From NCBI RefSeq assembly GCF_024498135.1, contig NZ_JANHOH010000001.1:1-64000 (forward strand): a stretch of 64,000 nt of DNA. Reading direction: 5' to 3'. Positions 54,444 through 63,853 of the stretch are shown here, piece after piece (position 1 is the stretch's first letter; the number at the start of each line of letters is the position of its first letter). Origin of the DNA: Mucilaginibacter aquariorum (GTDB taxonomy: Bacteria > Bacteroidota > Bacteroidia > Sphingobacteriales > Sphingobacteriaceae). The position numbers were made by a program, and so were the translations under genes. The notes under the pieces were generated by a model. That model was not told the origin of the DNA. It did not search any database and saw only the letters and a list, made by a program, of their open reading frames with translations.

Positions 54444-56177
54444 ATGAATAAATACAAGGCTTTGGCCATTGCCGCCATTCAAATTTTAGTGTGTGCGGCT
54501 TTAATAACAAACGCACAGCAAAAAAATAATAAGGTTCATTCTAATAAAGAAATACCCGGCTATATTTCACAGGCAATTGCAAAAAGTTATTCGGCATCTG
54601 TATTAATGTGGGAAATTGATGCCGAATCTGGCAACAGGATGAGCGCCCAGTTTAGCGGCGTTGTAGTAAGTAAAGAAGGGGAGATCCTGAGCGCGGCACA
54701 TGTGGTTGCACCCGGTAAAACATACAGGGTTATGTTTCCTGACGGAAGGGAGTGTACAGCAAAAGGATTAGGTCGCATATCTATACCGCCTACGTTTATG
54801 CTGCCTGATGCTGCTATGTTAAAAATTGTTGACAAAGGCCCCTGGCCATTTGCACAAATGGGATGGTCATCATCGTTAAGTGTTAATCAACCATGCATCA
54901 GCATAGCGTATCCCGAAAGCCCGGAACAACGAAAACCTAATATCAGGTTCGGGCGCATCACCCTGCTAAAAAACAAGCATGGTTTTGTGCAATCAAGCTG
55001 TGTTATGGAACCCGGTGATTCCGGTGGTCCGTTATTTGACCTGCTGGGGCGCGTTATTGGCATCCACAGCGGCATTGAAGTACCCGAAGATGTAAACTAC
55101 GAGGTACCTGTTGATACTTACCGCAAATACCGGAGTGCTTTAAATAAGCCCGAAAATTATACAGTATTACCTGCAGATACCGATGCTTTTGTAAAAGACA
55201 CCCTAATCGCTTCCATCAAATCTATACCACCGGTAAAGAACCTGCAGGTTGAATTCAATAAGCTTAACGCGCAAGTCAAAGCTAACTGTATTAAAATAAA
55301 AAGTGTGATCGATGGTAAGGAAGAGCAAATATCCGGTACGCTTTTATCATTGGATGGGCTGAAATTAAAACCGGCATTTACCGGTAAAACGGTTTTGCTA
55401 AGCAAAAATTCAATGGTGGGTGAAAGCCCTGCAATTATATTACCGGGTGGTGAAATCGTCAAAGCCAGGGTATTAGCCCGTAGCACGGCCAATGACCTGG
55501 TTTTATTACTCCCGGCCAAAACAATTGGCAAAGGCATAAAGTTGGATTTAACCGAACGGGATGGCATTACTTTTAATGACTTGGGTCAGTTCTTAATATC
55601 TCCCCGTCCGGATTCGGTTTACCGGACGGGCGTTACCGGAAGCATGTCTGTGAATTTGCCTAAAATAACCAGTTATGGATATATTGGCGCCACTACAGCG
55701 CTGAAGGACGATAAGCTGGTGTTTGCATCTGTCAGCCCCGGTAGCGCGGCAGAGGCCGGGGGAGTAAAACCCGAAGACCGGCTACTGACGGTAGACGGGC
55801 ATAACGTGGAGGACCAGCTTGATTTTATTAAAGCGCTTCAAAAATACAGGGCCGGTGATACCACTATAATTACGATATCAAGAGAATCAAAAAGTTATAC
55901 TAAGCTGATCATACTAAAATATCCGCCGCAAAAAACATTTAATCATCCTGCCGAGTTGTTCCCGGGCGGAAAGAGCATCAGGAGGGACGGGTTTGATAAT
56001 GTGTTTATTCACGATACAAAGATACAGCCGTATGAATGCGGCGGACCTGTATTTAAAGGCAACGGCCATTTTATGGGTATTAATATAGCCAGGTTAAGCA
56101 GGACAAGCAGCGTTGCTGTTCCAGCAAGCACGGTAAGACGATTCGTAAGTGCTGTGATGGTGGCCCTGTCCCTATAA
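54444..56177 (+). CDS. secreted tandem trypsin-like protease with inserted PDZ; second domain degenerate
   Basis: Read from ATG 54444 the protein has 577 residues and a signal peptide (ALAIAAIQILVCAALITNA). Domain 1 is an active trypsin-like (HtrA-type) protease: GEILSAAHVV (His), LPDAAMLKI (Asp), and MEPGDSGGPLF (Ser). Domain 2 has the same layout but lost residues. It has no catalytic His, keeps ANDLVLLL (Asp), then a PDZ domain (FASVSPGSAAEAGGVKPEDRLLTVDGHNV) is inserted, and the Ser motif reads PYECGGPVF. It comes after the terminator at 54388, so it is probably a separate unit. Its role may be surface proteolysis or quality control. Confidence 0.88.
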   Translation: MNKYKALAIAAIQILVCAALITNAQQKNNKVHSNKEIPGYISQAIAKSYSASVLMWEIDAESGNRMSAQFSGVVVSKEGEILSAAHVVAPGKTYRVMFPDGRECTAKGLGRISIPPTFMLPDAAMLKIVDKGPWPFAQMGWSSSLSVNQPCISIAYPESPEQRKPNIRFGRITLLKNKHGFVQSSCVMEPGDSGGPLFDLLGRVIGIHSGIEVPEDVNYEVPVDTYRKYRSALNKPENYTVLPADTDAFVKDTLIASIKSIPPVKNLQVEFNKLNAQVKANCIKIKSVIDGKEEQISGTLLSLDGLKLKPAFTGKTVLLSKNSMVGESPAIILPGGEIVKARVLARSTANDLVLLLPAKTIGKGIKLDLTERDGITFNDLGQFLISPRPDSVYRTGVTGSMSVNLPKITSYGYIGATTALKDDKLVFASVSPGSAAEAGGVKPEDRLLTVDGHNVEDQLDFIKALQKYRAGDTTIITISRESKSYTKLIILKYPPQKTFNHPAELFPGGKSIRRDGFDNVFIHDTKIQPYECGGPVFKGNGHFMGINIARLSRTSSVAVPASTVRRFVSAVMVALSL

Positions 56178-56314
56178 GTCGCAGCGAATTTTTTTCCGGC
56201 TCCGGTGTTGAAAGTCGACGCTTCACCGTCAGCTTTAATGAAAAATAATTTGTCTGTCAACTCTTTATTAAAAAGTTTGTTATCTGAAAAGGAACCAAAC
56301 TCAGCACTAACAAA

Positions 56315-56599
56315 ATGAACAGGACCATGAGCATAAAAAATAACAATAAGAAAATGGAGCGCGCCAGGGCCATAGGCGCTTACGCATTGGGTGCCAGGGC
56401 AATAGGCGCTGGTGCAACGGGAGCCTTAGCGCTGGGATGCGTGGCCATCGGCTCGATCGCTGTTGGCGCGTTTTACCTTGGTCGCTTATCTGTTAAAAAG
56501 GCCTCGTTTGGCGATATGCATATTGATAAGCTAACTATCGAAGACCTGGAAATTATAAATAGTAAAATCAATGTTGACGGGTCTGCTGATAACAATTAA
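56315..56599 (+). CDS. small Gly/Ala-repeat membrane-associated protein
   Basis: The 94-residue protein has a basic N-terminus, then four near-identical 7-9-residue units (RAIGAYALGARAIGAGATGA, then LALGCVAIGSIAVGAF), then LGRLSVKKASFGDMHIDKLTIEDLEIIN. The (A/G)(I/L)G(A/S) rhythm suggests a glycine-zipper or stacked turn structure that could insert in a membrane. I have no named family for it. The downstream sequence is a kinase remnant, so it stands alone at the border of a decayed region. Moderate confidence that it is a real gene. Confidence 0.6.
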   Translation: MNRTMSIKNNNKKMERARAIGAYALGARAIGAGATGALALGCVAIGSIAVGAFYLGRLSVKKASFGDMHIDKLTIEDLEIINSKINVDGSADNN

Positions 56600-56774
56600 A
56601 TCAATTAAAAGGACCGGAACGGAGAGCTTACCTGTTCGCTACTTCCGTGCACAGAATGGGAATAGCGACCCTATTTCAGGTTTTGGAATTGGGCTGTATC
56701 TAAGTGCCGGAATTATTCGCCGTCTTAACGGTGAGATTGGGGTAAACGGCGAACCGGGTAAATTGCTTTGCTGA
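56571..56774 (+). pseudogene. C-terminal fragment of a histidine kinase
   Basis: From about 56635 to 56772 the frame reads VRYFRAQNGNSDPISGFGIGLYLSAGII and RRLNGEIGVNGEPGK, the G2 box and end of an HATPase domain (usual form SGFGIGLYLSAEIIRRHNG). The frame is then cut off at LLC and a stop. There is no N box, H box or sensor upstream. It is a remnant of a sensor kinase, not a working gene. It overlaps the end of the preceding ORF slightly, which shows how far the area has been rearranged. Confidence 0.7.
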
Positions 56775-56822
56775 AACCCGGGCCTGTTCAGGAATTGTTT
56801 GATGGAAGTTTATAACCGGCCG

Positions 56823-57243
56823 TTATGATCTGTCTTTTATACAAGTGTTTTTGAATACAGCGCACAGGTTACAGTCATCGCCGGAAAATACCCAAAACGT
56901 TTCTTTCGTTGCCAGGCGCGATGTGAATATTTTAAGGGTACCGATCTGTCCCTCTAACTGCGGAAAAGCCTCGGTTACATAGGCGCTTTTAAACGGGGAT
57001 AACAGGAAGACCAGTTCCGGTTCGGAAAACAGTGTATTGAAAATATCCTTATACGAATGGTTGAGAAAGGACAATACATGTGGAACGCTGGAGTATTTGC
57101 CACCCTCATATTTACTGAAGAAATAGATGCAGGCCGCTAAAAAGTTGATCGCGGATTGGGTAAAGAACTGATCGCTGCCACCCGACTTATCGCCTTTTTT
57201 CATCGCTTCCACCAAACCTTCGGCACTTTCGGAAAAAAATGCC
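56823..57243 (-). pseudogene. TraG/VirD4-type conjugal coupling protein fragment
   Basis: The minus strand reads ESAEGLVEAMKKGDKSGGSDQFF, then INFLAACIYFFSKYEGGKYSS and FKSAYVTEAFPQLEGQIGTLKIFTSRLATKETFWVFSGDDCNL. This is an internal part of the TraG ATPase of Bacteroidota conjugative elements (GGQIGTL-type region). Both the Walker A part and the C-terminus are missing. The reading extends to about 57243 upstream of the ATG at 57215. It marks a decayed conjugative or integrative element beside tRNA-Leu. Confidence 0.8.
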
Positions 57244-57551
57244 TTCAGAGGTCAATTTTGTTGAGTTGACCCATAAAGCAATGTCGAACCTTAAAAACCT
57301 CGCTCAGATATACAGGGAGGCAAATATTGAAGGCAAAAGGCTCATTATTGGTTCGACTTTTTCAAAAAAAATGGGATTTTTCAGATTCTAAAGGTCGAAC
57401 CACTTACCTAAGTAAATCGGTTGGGTTGATGTATCTGATTAACAATAAGTTAGGAAATAAAAAAACCGGAATAAAGGCAAAAAAATGCGATTACTCCGGT
57501 TCGGTACCCAGCGCCGGAGTCGAACCGGCACGGTTTCCCACAGGTGTTTGA
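57239..57551 (+). pseudogene. frameshifted C-terminal remnant of a serine recombinase
   Basis: Frame one from 57239 reads PSEVNFVELTHKAMSNLKNL and AQIYREANIEGKRLIIGSTF, the C-terminal part of large Bacteroidota site-specific recombinases. Within the run of A near 57365-57373 the frame shifts, and the remaining family tail continues in the second frame as KKWDFSDSKGRTTYLSKS and LMYLINNKLGNKKTG. The second frame runs on through the tRNA-Leu sequence, ending in PSAGVEPARFPTGV, which is antisense tRNA rather than protein. No catalytic N-terminal domain is in the window. Confidence 0.75.
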
Positions 57552-57584
57552 GACCAGCGCGTCTACCAATTCCGCCAGCTGGGC
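57505..57584 (-). tRNA. tRNA-Leu (anticodon CAA)
   Basis: On the minus strand GCCCAGC pairs with GCTGGGT to close the acceptor stem (one G-U pair), followed by discriminator A and encoded CC. The D arm has GGCGGAATTGGTAGACGC, the anticodon loop reads CTCAAAC with CAA in place, there is a short variable arm (TGGGAAACCGT region), and the T arm has GGTTCGACTCC. About 80 nt. The recombinase remnant on the opposite strand reads into its 3' half, as expected when an element has integrated at a tRNA gene. Confidence 0.93.
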
Positions 57585-57606
57585 ATACTTAAAGCAAGTC
57601 TTTTGC

Positions 57607-58134
57607 TTAGAAGCGGGCTGCAAATGTATCTAAACTCTCTTTAATTCGCAACAGATATTTTTGCCTGAAGTAAATATTTGCAATGTCGTTAAGGCGGCTT
57701 TCTTTCGCGGTATCGTCCAGTTGTTCATAGCCAGCTGTCAGCTTATTTAAGGCCTCTGTCATATCGCCCTCAATAGCAGCAACTTCTGCAGTAACATTGG
57801 CAAGTTGTTCGGCGTCTTCAATTTCCATCAGGCGCTCGTTAATTTCCATCATCTCCATTAAAAAATCTGCCGGGAGTGATGGTTTTGCACCTTCGCTTAC
57901 CAGGTTATGCAGCCTTAAAACGTATTCGAGTAGCTTATTTGGGTCGCTAAGGGTTTGGTAAGCTTTATTATTAAGTGTTGATAGCTCCAAAATTTCCTGC
58001 TGTTTGGCATCATCCTCGTTAGCAAAAAAATCGGGGTGATACTGCTTGCTTAGAGCATAAAATTGCTTTTTTAGCTGCGCAGCATTTGGCTTAAATGTTT
58101 CAGTTATTCCGTAAAAATCAAAATAATTCATCAT
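57607..58134 (-). CDS. hscB: Fe-S cluster assembly J-domain co-chaperone HscB
   Basis: The 175-residue protein has an N-terminal J-domain with the HPD motif (FYALSKQYHPDFFANEDD, DPNKLLEYVL) that stimulates the HscA ATPase. A C-terminal three-helix part (LPADFLMEMMEINERLMEIED) binds the IscU scaffold. The length and the LSxxYHPD form match HscB rather than DnaJ. Two ATGs are adjacent (58134 and 58131). It is divergent from the BtuF-like gene across 69 bp. Confidence 0.92.
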   Translation of the reverse strand: MMNYFDFYGITETFKPNAAQLKKQFYALSKQYHPDFFANEDDAKQQEILELSTLNNKAYQTLSDPNKLLEYVLRLHNLVSEGAKPSLPADFLMEMMEINERLMEIEDAEQLANVTAEVAAIEGDMTEALNKLTAGYEQLDDTAKESRLNDIANIYFRQKYLLRIKESLDTFAARF

Positions 58135-58203
58135 TGCAAAACTACTAATTTTTGATGGCTGAAATTTAATCTACCTTAGCACAAAGAATAAAACCGAACA
58201 ATT

Positions 58204-58992
58204 ATGCCGGTATTTTACGATCAGATGAATAAGGCTGTTAATTTGCCGGCTACACCACAACGAATAATATCTATTGTGCCTTCGCAAACCGAACTTTTGT
58301 TTGACCTTGGTTTGCAAGAGCAAATTGTTGGTATAACAAAATTTTGTATCCATCCGGCTGATAAAGTTAAGCTTGTGCCCAAAATAGGGGGTACCAAGCA
58401 ATTAAATATGCAGACGATACATAACCTGCAGCCCAATCTCATAATTGCCAATAAGGAAGAAAATGAACAAAGCCAGGTTGAAGAGTTGATGGCGCATTAC
58501 CCGGTTTGGATAAGCGATATTAAAGATCTGCACAGTGCGTTAAGCATGATTAATAAGGTAGGGGAGATAACTGGTAAACCAACTGAGGCGGTAAACATAT
58601 CAAACCAAATATTTCTGCAGTTTCAAACCTTGCAACCTGCAAAAATAAATATCCGGGTAGCTTACCTCATATGGCGTAAACCTTACATGGCCGCGGGTAA
58701 CAGTACTTTTATAAATAGTATGCTACAACTTTGCGGTTTTAAAAATGTAATTAATGTTGATAGATATCCAGAATTAACCGCCGTAGATTTAGTTGCTGCC
58801 AACCCTGATGTATTGCTGTTATCATCAGAGCCGTATCCTTTTAGCCAAAAACATATTGATGAGTTTAAGATTATACTGCCCAATGCCAAAATATTACTGG
58901 TAGATGGCGAGCTGTTTTCGTGGTATGGCAGCCGCTTATGGCATGCCCCGGCATATTTTAACAGGCTCATAAATAAATTAACAGCAATGTAA
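58204..58992 (+). CDS. helical-backbone metal receptor / BtuF-like periplasmic-binding fold protein
   Basis: The 262-residue protein has the two-lobed binding fold of cobalamin and siderophore receptors: PQRIISIVPSQTELLFDLGLQEQIVGIT, VPKIGGTKQLNMQTIHNLQPNLIIAN, then the long helix and IRVAYLIWRKPYMAAGNSTFINSML, AANPDVLLLSSEPYPF. It begins MPVFYDQMNKAV and has no signal peptide or lipobox, so it would stay in the cytoplasm unless exported in another way. Members without a signal are annotated widely in this phylum as cobalamin-binding. No ABC permease gene is next to it, so its ligand is uncertain. Confidence 0.88.
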   Translation: MPVFYDQMNKAVNLPATPQRIISIVPSQTELLFDLGLQEQIVGITKFCIHPADKVKLVPKIGGTKQLNMQTIHNLQPNLIIANKEENEQSQVEELMAHYPVWISDIKDLHSALSMINKVGEITGKPTEAVNISNQIFLQFQTLQPAKINIRVAYLIWRKPYMAAGNSTFINSMLQLCGFKNVINVDRYPELTAVDLVAANPDVLLLSSEPYPFSQKHIDEFKIILPNAKILLVDGELFSWYGSRLWHAPAYFNRLINKLTAM

Positions 58993-59046
58993 TGAGGCAG
59001 ATAAAGAAAAATGTGAAATTCAATTTTAAAATATAGCATTTAAAGC

Positions 59047-59054
59047 TATCTTTG
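59047..59054 (+). promoter_or_regulatory. TATCTTTG -7 element of tRNA-Leu(UAG)
   Basis: TATCTTTG matches TANNTTTG and lies 20 bases before the tRNA. TTTT at 59023-59026, about 20 bases upstream, is a weak form of the -33 element. The distance gives a start point a few bases upstream of the mature tRNA 5' end. Confidence 0.55.
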
Positions 59055-59074
59055 CACACTCTAAAAAACCAAAC

Positions 59075-59156
59075 GCGGAAGTGGCGTAATTGGTAGCCGC
59101 ACCAGACTTAGGATCTGGCGCCGCGAGGCGTGGGGGTTCGAGTCCCTTCTTCCGCA
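59075..59156 (+). tRNA. tRNA-Leu (anticodon UAG)
   Basis: GCGGAAG pairs with CTTCCGC as a perfect acceptor stem, followed by discriminator A. The D arm is GTGGCGTAATTGGTAGCCGC, the anticodon stem-loop is CCAGA-CTTAGGA-TCTGG with UAG at positions 34-36, the long variable arm is CGCCGCGAGGCGTG, and the T arm is GGGGGTTCGAGTCCC. The length of 82 nt is right for a class II tRNA-Leu. CCA is not encoded. Confidence 0.96.
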
Positions 59157-59164
59157 CTAAGTTT

Positions 59165-59198
59165 AAAGCCGTTAACTAAAAAGTTAGCGGCTTTTTTT
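59165..59198 (+). terminator. intrinsic terminator after tRNA-Leu(UAG)
   Basis: A 13-bp stem AAAGCCGTTAACT/AGTTAGCGGCTTT (one G-T wobble), loop AAAA, and an immediate run of seven T. It starts nine bases after the tRNA, so it ends the tRNA transcript. Confidence 0.9.
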
Positions 59199-59253
59199 AT
59201 TCCCAAAAAACCGCCGCATACGATAATAACCACTGACCTTATTCAGCGCAATA

Positions 59254-59380
59254 ATGGTTGACGGAGAGTTTGAACTGCAAGAATTGCTTTTCAGTGAAAG
59301 GGAAATTTCTTAAAGTGCGGAAATATTAGCGGATGTTAATGCCCAACCTATCAGCTGGTTGTGGCAGCAATTGCAGTAGC
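59254..59380 (+). pseudogene. remnant of the 20867-21247 small gene
   Basis: The stretch GACGGAGAGTTTGAACTGCA (59260) continues AGAATTGCTTTTCAGTGAAA with only a few changes from the end of the gene at 20867-21247. Similarity fades but continues through ATTAGCGGATGTTAATG and GGCAGCAATTGCAGTAG, with in-frame stops and small indels. Only the 3' third is present. It lies 78 bases upstream of the second hybrid kinase, while the intact gene lies beside the first. Confidence 0.75.
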
Positions 59381-59458
59381 CCAATAATATTTTATATTAT
59401 GCTTTACCGATAAATTAAACTTATAATTGAATTTATCGTACAAAAGAAAAATATTCTC

Positions 59459-62400
59459 ATGTCGGCCCTCTGGAAATTCTTATTGGTAACGCTGCTTTTT
59501 CCGCTGTTTTGTTCTTCTGTATTTGGGCAGGAAACCACCCTGACGCTTAGGCAGCCCAATAGCGCGAATGTTATTTCCCAGAATTCCATACAATGCATTT
59601 TAAAGGACAGTTACGGCTTTATGTGGTTCGGTACTCAGGACGGTTTGAACCGTTATGATGGTTACCGGTATCTGGTATATAAGCATCTCGCAAGAGATCC
59701 GGGCAGCCTCCCGGCCAACAACGTGCAGGCCATTTGTGAGGATTCGCAGGGAAACGTGTGGGTGGGTACCCGGCTGGGCGGTTTAAGCCGTTATGACCGC
59801 AGAAGCGAACGCTTTACTACTTTTAAGCATGACCCGAAAGTCAAAACTTCGCTGGTGAGTAATATTATTACCTGCCTGTTTGCTGACGCGGCAGGCAACC
59901 TTTGGGTGGGCACAGAAGAAGGGCTGGACCTGATAAAAAAAGGATCGGCCGTTTTTGAACATTTTACTCACTCACCGGGGCAGGCCAATAGCCTGAGCAG
60001 CCCGGCAGTCCACGCTGTTTACGAAGACAAATATCACCAGCTTTGGGTCGGCACGGCAGAAGGGCTGAGCCGCTTCGACGCAGGCAAACGACAATTCACC
60101 CGGTTCCTCAGCGATAACCGGATCAATACCCTGACCGGGGACGAGCAGGGCAATCTCTGGATAGGGACAGCCAAAGGCCTTAAGAGTTATAACCATGATG
60201 GTTCATTTAAATCTTATACAAATGAAACCGGCCCGGCCCCTGACAATGGCAACAGCCCGGTATATGCCCTGGCTCCTGACGGGCACGGGGTGCTTTGGGT
60301 GGGCACCAATACGACACTGCAGTTGTTCGACATCAAAAGGCGGGTATTCATACCAGTTAATTCCAAAGAGAGCCGTAACCTGCCTAATGATGGGATTTAC
60401 TCTCTTTTCGACGACCGAAAGGGTGGGCTTTGGATAGGGACCTCCAGTGTTGGTGTATTACAATACAATAAAAATTACAATATCTTTCCGTCTTATAATG
60501 CCAAAGAGGAGGGTCTTCCCTCGGCCCGCAATATTATCAGGGGGATTACAGCTGACAAAAAAGGGAACCTATACCTGGCAACTGATGCAGGCCTCGAGGT
60601 GGTAGAACAGCAGACTGGGCGGATCAGGAACTATGTCCACCAGCCTGGTGTGGCCGGCAGCATAGCCACTAATTCTACAGCTACTGTACTGATGGATAGG
60701 GCCAATACATCCGTTTGGATAGGTACATACAGTGAGGGCCTCGAACGATTTGATATTAAAACCCGTACATTCCACCATTATCCGGTTGGCGAGACTGCCG
60801 GTAGGATCAGCGCCAGGGCGGTTTATGCGCTCCTGGAAGGCCGGGACGGGCGCATCTGGATAGGAACTGACAAAGGTGGGGTCAACGTGTTAGACCCTGC
60901 CACAGGTAATATTTTAAGAATAAAGAATAATGTAAAGGATCCCGGCTCACTGGGCGACAATTCTATCGAAGCCCTTTACGAAGATCGGCAAGGTAATGTT
61001 TGGATGGGGGGCTATACAAACGGGGTTTCGGTATTTCACCCGTCGACCGGTCTTTTTACGCGTATCACTACGGCTAATAGCGCTTTGACGAGCGACGTGA
61101 TCAGTTTTTTCCATGAAGATGCCAAAGGCCGGATGTGGATCGGTACAATGGAAGGCGGATTGAATGTAATTGATAAAAAAACGAAAGCGATAAGCGCCTA
61201 TACAGAAGAGAATGGACTGGTCAATAATACAGTTAATTATATCGCTGAAGACCACCAAGGCTATTTGTGGATAAGTACATTGAGAGGGATCACGCGTTTT
61301 GACCCGGAAAAGAAAACCTTCCGGAATTTTACCCGATCTAACGGTATCCGCAACATGGAGTTTAATTTTGGCAGTGGTGCCATATTGCCCGGCGGTCGCA
61401 TCGCTTTCGGCGGCATCAATGGTTATAATCTGGTAGATCCGGCTACGCTTCGAGGGAACGATACCCCCCCTGTGGTGAGGTTCACGGGCTTTTCCTTATT
61501 CAATAGGCCACTTCAGTCCCGGGTGGGTGACCATCGGAATGATCCTGGTATTTCAGCCGCCGGTGAGATCCGCTTAAAGCACGGGCAGTCCGTATTTGCA
61601 CTGGAATTTGCGGCGCTGGATTATACCGCCCCCGATGAAAATACGTACGCTTATAAATTGGAGGGCTTTGATCCGGACTGGCGTTATGTAGGTACCCGCA
61701 GAACCGCGACCTACACGAACCTGGACCCGGGTACTTATACTTTTCTTGTAAAGGCGGCCAATAATGACGGTGTATGGAGTCGGCATCCGGCAGCGATCCG
61801 GGTTGTGATTGTTCCGCCTTTCTGGATGACCTGGTGGTTTAGGTTGCTGATGCTCCTGCTGCTTGCCGGTATTATCACCGTTGCTTACCGGTTCCGTATA
61901 CGTTTTCTGAAAGGGCAGCGGGCTATGCTGGCAAAGCAGGTGGAGGAACGTACAAAACAGATTCAGGAACAGGCAGCGGACCTGCAGGCGCTGAACGAAG
62001 AATTGCAGGTGCAGACCGAAGAATATCAGGCGCAGTCAGAAGAACTGCAGGTGCAATCGGAAGAACTTATCCGGCAAAGGGAGCAGGCTGAGGTCGCACG
62101 TGCGGAAGCCGATAAAGCTAATTTGGCCAAAAGTACCTTCCTGGCCACTATGAGTCACGAGATCAGGACCCCCATGAACGGCGTGTTGGGTATGGCATCC
62201 CTTTTATCTGAAACAGAACTGGATGCCGAGCAACGCGAATATACGGATGCGATAATGAACAGTGGCGATTCGCTGCTTACGGTGATCAATGATATACTCG
62301 ACTTTTCTAAGATCGAATCGGGGCATCTCGAGCTGGACAAACGGGATTTTGAGCTCAGGAAATGCGTAGAAGATGTTTTTGACCTTTTTACCCCCAAAGC

Positions 62401-63667
62401 TGCCGAGTCTCATATCGACCTGATCTATCATATTGACGATCAGTTACCATCTCATTTGTATGCTGATGGGGCTCGGCTCAGACAGGTACTTATTAACCTG
62501 GTGGGCAATGCTGTGAAATTTACGCACCAGGGGGAAGTTTTTTTGGGAGTTAGACTGGTCTCCGCAAATGGCGAAGATCTCCAACTCAGTTTCGAGGTTA
62601 AGGACACTGGCATCGGTATCTCCTCCGAACAAACCCCTAATCTTTTCAAAGCATTTAATCAGATCGATTCTTCTATCACCCGTCGTTATGGCGGGAGCGG
62701 TCTCGGGCTGGTGATCAGCGAAAGGCTGATCCGACTCATGGGCGGCAGGATCGTTGTAAGCAGCGAACCGGGTAAAGGAAGTACTTTTGCATTCAGTATC
62801 AGCTGCCGGAAGGGTAAGGACGTTGTAACGCCTACCTTGTCCGCGCTTGCAAGTGACTGCGTGGGGAAAAAGGTGCTGGTGATCGATGATAATAAAACTA
62901 ACCTGCGCATCCTCAAGATCCAGCTTGAAAAATGGCTGATGAACGTCACTGCCGTTTCTTCCGCCAAAGAAGCACTGGCATTCATAACAGGTAATAGGAA
63001 TACAGATCTGATCGTTACCGATATGCAGATGCCTGATATGGACGGCATTTCATTATGCCAGCGCATCAGGTCTATGGAAATCGGTTGTCCCATCGTTTTA
63101 TTAAGTTCACATGGTCACGAAAGCAGGAAGATGCATCCCGGGCTTTTTAGCGCGGTGCTAACCAAGCCGGCAAAACAGCAGCAGTTGCTGAATGTATTGC
63201 GGGCAGCGATGGCCGGAGGAGAAGAGATGCTGGCCGGATCAGGGAAAAAACAATCGGTGCTCGCTGAAACCTTCGCAAGAGATTACCCATTCCGCATGTT
63301 GATCGCGGAAGATAACCTCATGAATCAGAAGCTCATCATCAGGATACTGAATAAACTCGGGTATCAACCTGATCTGGCCAGCGATGGCAGGGAGGTAATG
63401 GATATGGTGGCGGACACGAACTATGACCTCATTTTAATGGACGTGCAGATGCCTCATATTGACGGACTGGAGGCAACGCGTCTGATCAGGAAGCTTTACG
63501 GGGCCAGGCCACTAATTGTGGCTATGACCGCAAATGCGCTGACGGAAGATAAGGATAATTGTATCCGGGCCGGTATGGATGCCTACCTGTCCAAGCCGCT
63601 CCATCTGGAATTGTTGACCGCGTGCTTAGCGGAATTGTATCAGAAAAACCGCTTGCCGGATCTTTAA
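59459..63667 (+). CDS. hybrid two-component system protein, second paralogue
   Basis: The 1402-residue protein has the same architecture as the one at 21395-25543: signal peptide ([18 protein letters not shown]), a dozen or more propeller repeats ([47 protein letters not shown]), Y_Y_Y ([28 protein letters not shown]), a span ([19 protein letters not shown]), HisKA ([15 protein letters not shown]), HATPase ([21 protein letters not shown]), and receivers with acceptors in [10 protein letters not shown] and [10 protein letters not shown]. Between the span and HisKA is a longer coiled coil, built on [10 protein letters not shown] and [11 protein letters not shown] heptads, which the paralogue lacks. 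No DNA-binding domain is present. Confidence 0.95.
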   Translation: MSALWKFLLVTLLFPLFCSSVFGQETTLTLRQPNSANVISQNSIQCILKDSYGFMWFGTQDGLNRYDGYRYLVYKHLARDPGSLPANNVQAICEDSQGNVWVGTRLGGLSRYDRRSERFTTFKHDPKVKTSLVSNIITCLFADAAGNLWVGTEEGLDLIKKGSAVFEHFTHSPGQANSLSSPAVHAVYEDKYHQLWVGTAEGLSRFDAGKRQFTRFLSDNRINTLTGDEQGNLWIGTAKGLKSYNHDGSFKSYTNETGPAPDNGNSPVYALAPDGHGVLWVGTNTTLQLFDIKRRVFIPVNSKESRNLPNDGIYSLFDDRKGGLWIGTSSVGVLQYNKNYNIFPSYNAKEEGLPSARNIIRGITADKKGNLYLATDAGLEVVEQQTGRIRNYVHQPGVAGSIATNSTATVLMDRANTSVWIGTYSEGLERFDIKTRTFHHYPVGETAGRISARAVYALLEGRDGRIWIGTDKGGVNVLDPATGNILRIKNNVKDPGSLGDNSIEALYEDRQGNVWMGGYTNGVSVFHPSTGLFTRITTANSALTSDVISFFHEDAKGRMWIGTMEGGLNVIDKKTKAISAYTEENGLVNNTVNYIAEDHQGYLWISTLRGITRFDPEKKTFRNFTRSNGIRNMEFNFGSGAILPGGRIAFGGINGYNLVDPATLRGNDTPPVVRFTGFSLFNRPLQSRVGDHRNDPGISAAGEIRLKHGQSVFALEFAALDYTAPDENTYAYKLEGFDPDWRYVGTRRTATYTNLDPGTYTFLVKAANNDGVWSRHPAAIRVVIVPPFWMTWWFRLLMLLLLAGIITVAYRFRIRFLKGQRAMLAKQVEERTKQIQEQAADLQALNEELQVQTEEYQAQSEELQVQSEELIRQREQAEVARAEADKANLAKSTFLATMSHEIRTPMNGVLGMASLLSETELDAEQREYTDAIMNSGDSLLTVINDILDFSKIESGHLELDKRDFELRKCVEDVFDLFTPKAAESHIDLIYHIDDQLPSHLYADGARLRQVLINLVGNAVKFTHQGEVFLGVRLVSANGEDLQLSFEVKDTGIGISSEQTPNLFKAFNQIDSSITRRYGGSGLGLVISERLIRLMGGRIVVSSEPGKGSTFAFSISCRKGKDVVTPTLSALASDCVGKKVLVIDDNKTNLRILKIQLEKWLMNVTAVSSAKEALAFITGNRNTDLIVTDMQMPDMDGISLCQRIRSMEIGCPIVLLSSHGHESRKMHPGLFSAVLTKPAKQQQLLNVLRAAMAGGEEMLAGSGKKQSVLAETFARDYPFRMLIAEDNLMNQKLIIRILNKLGYQPDLASDGREVMDMVADTNYDLILMDVQMPHIDGLEATRLIRKLYGARPLIVAMTANALTEDKDNCIRAGMDAYLSKPLHLELLTACLAELYQKNRLPDL

Positions 63668-63853
63668 GCCTATGGTTTGGAACAATAGTAACCAGGCCTG
63701 TAAAAAATAAAACAATTTATTGCTGCTACTTTAAAAACAAAGAAAAAAATAAATTAGGATTTTCAAGCTTCTGGCGCCATACTTACGGTATTGGCCTACT
63801 CTATAATTTTTTTTGATCCGGTTTGTCATTCCAAAATGATAATTTAAAATAAC

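Noticed and set aside
55157..55567. 136-codon frame antisense to the tandem protease
   Set aside because: Shadow frame; the sense strand carries the domain motifs.
57504..57551. Apparent protein tail PSAGVEPARFPTGV of the recombinase
   Set aside because: It is the antisense of tRNA-Leu; such read-through peptides are artefacts of an integration site, so I end the real homology before it.
63559..63816. 85-codon frame over the end of the hybrid kinase
   Set aside because: First half is out-of-frame kinase receiver sequence; the tail is intergenic.
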